Source of the DNA: Actinomycetota bacterium
GTDB taxonomy: Bacteria > Actinomycetota > Actinomycetes > Nanopelagicales > Nanopelagicaceae
Assembly: GCA_947377725.1 (NCBI GenBank)
Contig: CANCGX010000012.1
Location: forward strand, 1 to 25,136
Length of the DNA stretch: 25,136 bases
Direction: 5' to 3'
The translations under genes were made by a program, and so were the position numbers. Positions 21,795 to 25,136 of this stretch are shown here, one piece after another (position 1 is the stretch's first letter; each line of letters begins with the position of its first letter). The notes below the pieces were generated by a model. That model saw only the letters and a program-made list of their open reading frames with translations. It made no database searches and had not been told where the DNA came from.

Positions 21795-22538
21795 CTAAAG
21801 GCGCCCTGCTTGTTCCAACGCAAAGAGAAAGTTCTTGAGCGCAAGGTGCTGTGGATCTTCCAACATCTGAAGGGGAGTTCCAGCCTCTAGGACTTGGCCA
21901 TTCTTAAGGAAGAGGACCTCATCTGCGACCTTTTTCGCAAAACCCATTTCGTGGGTAGCAATGAGCATCGTCATTCCGTCGCCCTTAAGTTCGCTGATGA
22001 GTGAAAGGACTTCAGCAATCAAGACAGGATCTAGCGCGCTGGTAACTTCGTCCAGCAAAAGTAACTTTGGTTTGCAAATGATTGCTCTAAGAATTGCCAC
22101 CCGCTGTTGCTGGCCGCCGCTTAAGAGATCGGGATATTGCAGCGCTTTCTCTGAGAGCCCAAAGCGTTCCAATAATTCCATCGCATCGAATTCTGCCTGA
22201 CCCTTCTCCGTTCCGTGGACCAATCGCGGCGCCAGAGTAATGTTTTCCAAAACAGTGAGATGTGGGAAAAGATTGAAGGCTTGAAATACAGAACCAATGG
22301 ACGCTCTGACTTTATCGGCATTTACATCGACCGCAGAGATATCTTCACCATCAAGAAGAATCTGTCCATCATCAATTTCTTCCAACAAGTTAATGCAACG
22401 CAGGAGAGTGCTTTTGCCTGAGCCACTTGCGCCAATCAAAACCTTTACTTGGTGCCTTTCTAAAGTAAGGTTGAAATCGGAAATGACAAGTTCTTCACCA
22501 TAAGATTTGCGAATATTTCTTAACTCAAGTGCAGTCAT
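21795..22538 (-). CDS. Polar amino-acid ABC transporter ATPase (GlnQ/MetN-like)
   Basis: Cytosolic ATPase of 247 residues, third gene of an ABC import operon. Walker A is GASGSGKST (36-44), the signature LSGGQQQRVAI, and Walker B LLLLDEVTSALD; the H-loop is IATHEMGFA. The sequence belongs to the PAAT (GlnQ) family. The ATG used is 2 nt past the permease stop; a TTG at 22547 would overlap that gene. The SAM-IV riboswitch in front of the operon suggests methionine or a related sulfur amino acid as cargo, although the proteins alone would only say polar amino acid. Confidence 0.92.
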   Translation of the reverse strand: MTALELRNIRKSYGEELVISDFNLTLERHQVKVLIGASGSGKSTLLRCINLLEEIDDGQILLDGEDISAVDVNADKVRASIGSVFQAFNLFPHLTVLENITLAPRLVHGTEKGQAEFDAMELLERFGLSEKALQYPDLLSGGQQQRVAILRAIICKPKLLLLDEVTSALDPVLIAEVLSLISELKGDGMTMLIATHEMGFAKKVADEVLFLKNGQVLEAGTPLQMLEDPQHLALKNFLFALEQAGRL

Positions 22539-22540
22539 GT

Positions 22541-23389
22541 TTACCAACGCCCTTGTTGTTGTCGGGCTTTATCTTGCTTCCTCGTTAACCAATCTGTAAA
22601 ACGCGTGAGCGGAATAGTCATTGCCACAAAAATGGCACCCGCGACGAGATAGGGGGTGAAATTGAAAGATTGCGCAGTTTCAATTCCTGCAGCTCTGATT
22701 GCATCAATAGCACCGAGCACCGAGATGAGTCCTGAATCTTTTTGTAGCGATACCAGGTCGTTCAAAAGTGGAGGAGTAACTTTTCGAAGCGCTTGGGGGA
22801 GAACAACTCGTTGTTGTGTTTGACGTTGCGTGAGACCAAGAGCGCGGGCTGCCATGCGTTGAGCAGGATTCACAGCCTCAATACCAGCGCGAATTACTTC
22901 AGCAACGTAGGCCGAATAGGTAAGGATCAGGGAGAGCGTTCCAAGCAGAACAGCTGAATTTGGGATCCAGGAGATTTGTAAACCAGGAATTCCAAATCCG
23001 ACAAGCAGAAGGACGAGAAGTAATGGCAATCCTCGGAAAATATCCGTGTAGATCGTTGCAAACAGTCTCGCGGGGTAAAGAACCGGAGACTTCGACGTAC
23101 GTGCTAAAGCCAAAAGAAGACCGAAAATAAGTACAAATATTTCTGCGATGATCATTACTCGCAGGTTTAACCAAATTCCAGAGAGTACTGAAGGAAATGA
23201 ATGAACTGCATAGTGCCAACTGAAGAATGATTGGCGCACCAATTGGAAACCTTTGGCCCCGGTCACCACAAGAACAACTACTGCTCCAACTGCAAAGGTG
23301 CTTAATAATGCAATGGTGGTAGAACGTCGAGAGGCCTTCTGACGTGCAGCTTCGCGTTGCAATCGCAACTGCGATGGCTGGTATGTCAT
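22541..23389 (-). CDS. Polar amino-acid ABC transporter permease
   Basis: Inner-membrane permease of 282 residues, His/Glu/Gln/Arg/opine subfamily. One N-terminal helix (STTIALLSTFAVGAVVVLVV) precedes a spacer and four or five more helices. The cytoplasmic EAA loop that docks the ATPase is AARALGLTQRQTQQRVVLPQALR. A strong Shine-Dalgarno (AGGGAGG, 4 nt before the ATG) fixes the start. It lies between the binding-protein and ATPase genes, with 32 bp and 2 bp gaps. It would form a homodimeric channel, as no second permease gene is present. Confidence 0.92.
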   Translation of the reverse strand: MTYQPSQLRLQREAARQKASRRSTTIALLSTFAVGAVVVLVVTGAKGFQLVRQSFFSWHYAVHSFPSVLSGIWLNLRVMIIAEIFVLIFGLLLALARTSKSPVLYPARLFATIYTDIFRGLPLLLVLLLVGFGIPGLQISWIPNSAVLLGTLSLILTYSAYVAEVIRAGIEAVNPAQRMAARALGLTQRQTQQRVVLPQALRKVTPPLLNDLVSLQKDSGLISVLGAIDAIRAAGIETAQSFNFTPYLVAGAIFVAMTIPLTRFTDWLTRKQDKARQQQGRW

Positions 23390-23421
23390 CAGACCTCCCT
23401 CTGTTCTACTTTAAGTTTTTG

Positions 23422-24243
23422 TTACTTTTTGAAAACGGGAGCTCCGCCAACATTTGCCAACCACTTGTCAGCAATTGCTTTGAGAGTTCCGTTTGCACGG
23501 AGAGCATTGACGGCAGCTGAAACCTTTGAAGTCAGTGCGCTTCCCTTGCTCAAAACGAGACCGAATTGCTCAGCCTTGGCTTGCACTGGGAACTGTCCGA
23601 CAAGAACTGCATTCTTTGCTGTTGCTGCAATGTAGAAGGCAGTAGGAAGATCAACAACGAGACCCTTGATTTGACCTGCAGTTAGCGCCGCAGTTGCAAG
23701 ATCGTTTGTATCGTACACAGCAGCCTTCTTGGAAGGCTTCACAATTGAGTTAATCGTTGTTAAAGAAGTTGTACCAACTTGAGCTCCAAGTGCAACCTTT
23801 GCAAGATCTGAAATCTTTGCTGCTTTTTCAATTCCAGAACCTTTTACAGAAACGACAGCTTGTGCCACGTCATAGTATCCAGTTGAGAAGTCAACGACTT
23901 TTTTGCGCTCATCTGTGATTGAAATCTGATTGATATCGAAATCAAAGGACTTCTTTCCTGGCTGGATAACGCTGTTGAATGAAGCGGTGACCCACTTGAC
24001 CTTTGATGCAGGATAACCAAGTTGCTTTGCAACTGCATAAGCAACAGCTGATTCGTAGCCCTTGCCATTAGAAGGTTTGTTGCTATCAAACCAAGGACCG
24101 TAAGCAGGATTATCGGTTCCAATAGTTAGTACACCTGGTGTAAGTGTTGGAAGCGCTGCATGTGCAGGGCTTGTTAATAATGAAGATGCAATTCCAGCAG
24201 ATGCAATAACTGCCAAGATTGATACTTTTTTGGATGTAAACAT
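23422..24243 (-). CDS. Family 3 solute-binding protein of the ABC transporter
   Basis: Extracellular substrate-binding protein of 273 residues. The N-terminus is a Sec signal peptide (KK, hydrophobic core, SPAHA then ALPTL) with likely cleavage after AHA. The mature part has the SBP_bac_3 pattern: LTIGTDNPAYGPW, FDFDINQISITDERKKVVDFS, GAQVGTTS and a late LRANGTLKAIADKW. No lipobox cysteine is present, which is unusual for a Gram-positive binding protein, as these are normally lipoproteins. The ATG has AGAGGG 5 nt upstream. It is the first gene after the SAM-IV riboswitch, so it should be switched off at high S-adenosylmethionine; a methionine-type ligand is inferred. Confidence 0.92.
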   Translation of the reverse strand: MFTSKKVSILAVIASAGIASSLLTSPAHAALPTLTPGVLTIGTDNPAYGPWFDSNKPSNGKGYESAVAYAVAKQLGYPASKVKWVTASFNSVIQPGKKSFDFDINQISITDERKKVVDFSTGYYDVAQAVVSVKGSGIEKAAKISDLAKVALGAQVGTTSLTTINSIVKPSKKAAVYDTNDLATAALTAGQIKGLVVDLPTAFYIAATAKNAVLVGQFPVQAKAEQFGLVLSKGSALTSKVSAAVNALRANGTLKAIADKWLANVGGAPVFKK

Positions 24244-24301
24244 AAGTTCCCTCTTTCCAAATTACCGTCGCATTTTCCCGAGTGTTAATCGAAAGGCGTA
24301 A

Positions 24302-24414
24302 CGCGCTTGCCAGACTTTCTGGCCAGGTCATCACCCGGAGCACCCCGCCGCGTTCCCAAGTGGGAGGAGGGTTGCCGATCGATAAGCCGGGGCTTGATAT
24401 CGATGCTCGTGACC
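24302..24414 (-). ncRNA. SAM-IV riboswitch
   Basis: The minus strand matches the SAM-IV aptamer along its length: GGTCACGAGC at the 5' end, ATCAAGCCCCGGCTT inside an ATCGAT-closed stem, CGGCAACCCTCC, GGCGGGGTGCTCCGGGTG, the closing TGATGACC that pairs with GGTCA, then a CCAGA/TCTGG hairpin and the terminal GCAAGCGCG. SAM-IV is known from actinobacteria upstream of sulfur-metabolism genes and turns expression off when S-adenosylmethionine binds. It sits 58 nt before the binding-protein gene. I see no classical terminator in that stretch, so control may act on translation; the expression platform is not resolved. Confidence 0.92.
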
Positions 24415-24421
24415 TTGTGGA

Positions 24422-24427
24422 ACTCTA
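24422..24427 (-). promoter_or_regulatory. -10 box of the riboswitch-ABC operon
   Basis: TAGAGT on the minus strand. At the spacing used elsewhere in this window, transcription would start at 24415, one base before the first aptamer base. Confidence 0.55.
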
Positions 24428-24671
24428 CTAATAAAGAAGAAAAGAGAAAAATTATTTTTGATTATTCTTGAGAAAAAGTCTAAAAGGGCTGTAAAACGCC
24501 TACTTTGGGAGTGGCGTTTATGCGAAGAACTCGCATGTGAAGTGCTTTTCCCTGCCGCCTCTGCTACCTTCACCTCAACGTTTTTGCAGTAATGAGCATT
24601 AGCGCCAAACTTATAAGGGGAGAAGGCATCGTATTTCAGCAAACGCTGAAAGTTCTCGGTGTTGTCAAAAA
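24428..24671. other. Divergent intergenic region with small hairpins
   Basis: The 244 bp between the riboswitch promoter and the aminotransferase gene (part of a 428-bp gene-free gap) hold an A-rich stretch (24430-24485) and four inverted repeats: AAACGCC/GGCGTTT (24494-24519), TGCGA/TCGCA (24521-24535), GTGAAG/CTTCAC with a long loop (24537-24573), and TTTCAGC-AAAC-GCTGAAA (24634-24651). I cannot match the set to a known RNA. A 31-codon frame (24592-24687, plus) and a minus-strand frame from 24699 are open but unsupported by any recognised motif. Confidence 0.4.
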
Positions 24672-25136
24672 ATGTTCCGCCAACTAGAAACTCAAGCATT
24701 TAGAAAACTTAGTAAGAATCCAGTCCAATTGTCAGACGCGCGAGTTGATGAACTCCTCGCAAGTGAGTGGGAAAAGTTTAAGAAATCCACACTCGGATCT
24801 GAAGTGGAATACGAATTAGCAAAGGAAACTTTGCCTTTAGGCGTCGTCTCAAGCTTCCAGCATTGGGATCCATATCCAATTGCAATCAAGTCCGCTAAGG
24901 GCGCTTGGATGACAGATGTCGATGGACGCGAACTCCTCGATCTCTCTATGGGCTTTGGAGCAATGCTTGCAGGCCATCTCAACCCTGTCGTTGTTGAAGA
25001 AGCAACAGAAGCGATGAAGACGGGAATGTTGTTCGTAACTCCATCCCCAATTTCACGTGACGCAGCCGAAAGAATCTGCAAGCGCTTCTCAATTGATTTA
25101 GTTCGCTTTGCGAATTCTGGCACTGAAGCAACGATG
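24672..25136 (+). CDS. Class III aminotransferase, glutamate-1-semialdehyde aminomutase-like (5' part)
   Basis: The first 155 codons of a PLP-dependent class III aminotransferase that runs off the window. Recognisable blocks are LAKETLPLGVVSSFQ, AKGAWMTDVDGRELLDLSMGFGAMLAGHLNP and RFANSGTEATM. The last is the phosphate-binding NSGTEA motif, close to that of glutamate-1-semialdehyde aminomutase. The catalytic lysine lies beyond the window. An N-terminal extension of about 45 residues precedes the first family motif. The ATG is the only start in its open stretch; it has no Shine-Dalgarno and no -10 box at the leaderless position, so initiation is unclear. Because the 3' end is missing, GSAM cannot be told from related transaminases. 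Confidence 0.85.
   Translation, partial: MFRQLETQAFRKLSKNPVQLSDARVDELLASEWEKFKKSTLGSEVEYELAKETLPLGVVSSFQHWDPYPIAIKSAKGAWMTDVDGRELLDLSMGFGAMLAGHLNPVVVEEATEAMKTGMLFVTPSPISRDAAERICKRFSIDLVRFANSGTEATM

Noticed and set aside
24331..24699. 122-codon minus-strand frame as a protein gene
   Set aside because: Its last third is the SAM-IV aptamer and no known motif is seen; despite a TAAGTT box it is kept only as an observation.

Overview
This window looks like a chromosomal segment of a streamlined, low-GC actinobacterium, perhaps a freshwater acI/Nanopelagicales-type lineage (an inference). The phylum call rests on several actinobacterial hallmarks: a DUF3000 protein beside RNase D, a PadR-ino1 operon, a PimB-type mannosyltransferase beside FadD and an SRPBCC protein, a ROK glucokinase, a SAM-IV riboswitch and a Nur-type nickel box. 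Genes are packed tightly. Convergent genes overlap at their 3' ends, and two convergent pairs share one TTAA as both stop codons. I see no rRNA, tRNA, CRISPR array, insertion sequence, prophage or transfer signature.

Layout. 25-6070 (minus): DUF3000, RNase D, an FTR1-type iron permease, then a thiolase / trifunctional-type beta-oxidation pair. 6141-7733: a DMT exporter, a RibD C-domain reductase with a repeat-coded N-terminus, and a 55-residue four-cysteine protein. 7756-14399: cell-envelope and lipid genes (PimB, a LuxR-type regulator, FadD, SRPBCC, glucokinase, a membrane-anchored hydrolase, PlsC), resembling the M. tuberculosis Rv2182c-Rv2188c neighbourhood. 14396-17081 (minus): a PD-(D/E)XK nuclease-like protein, a LysE exporter and a uracil permease. 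17299-20574 (plus): PadR, Ino1, a crotonase-fold isomerase/hydratase and an SDR. 20586-24243 (minus): a NicO nickel transporter with its Nur box, then an amino-acid ABC transporter led by a SAM-IV riboswitch. 24672 to the end (plus): the 5' part of a class III aminotransferase.

Functional themes. Ino1 makes inositol phosphate, PlsC acts in phosphatidic-acid synthesis, and PimB mannosylates phosphatidylinositol, so three steps of PI/PIM glycolipid synthesis lie within 11 kb. FadD, the FadA/FadB pair, the crotonase and the SDR form a fatty-acid activation and beta-oxidation set. The riboswitch suggests that the ABC transporter imports methionine or a related sulfur compound.

The most striking genome-level pattern is promoter geometry. 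Eleven genes carry a TAnnnT hexamer at exactly -12 to -7 from the start codon, which implies leaderless transcripts. The same spacing puts the riboswitch transcription start one base before its aptamer. I did not find a clearly new multi-gene system. The best leads are the regulatory sites (Nur box, SAM-IV on a PAAT transporter, paired PadR sites, the palindrome at the iron permease), the degenerate kinase-dimerisation/LuxR protein and the four-cysteine PD-(D/E)XK protein.
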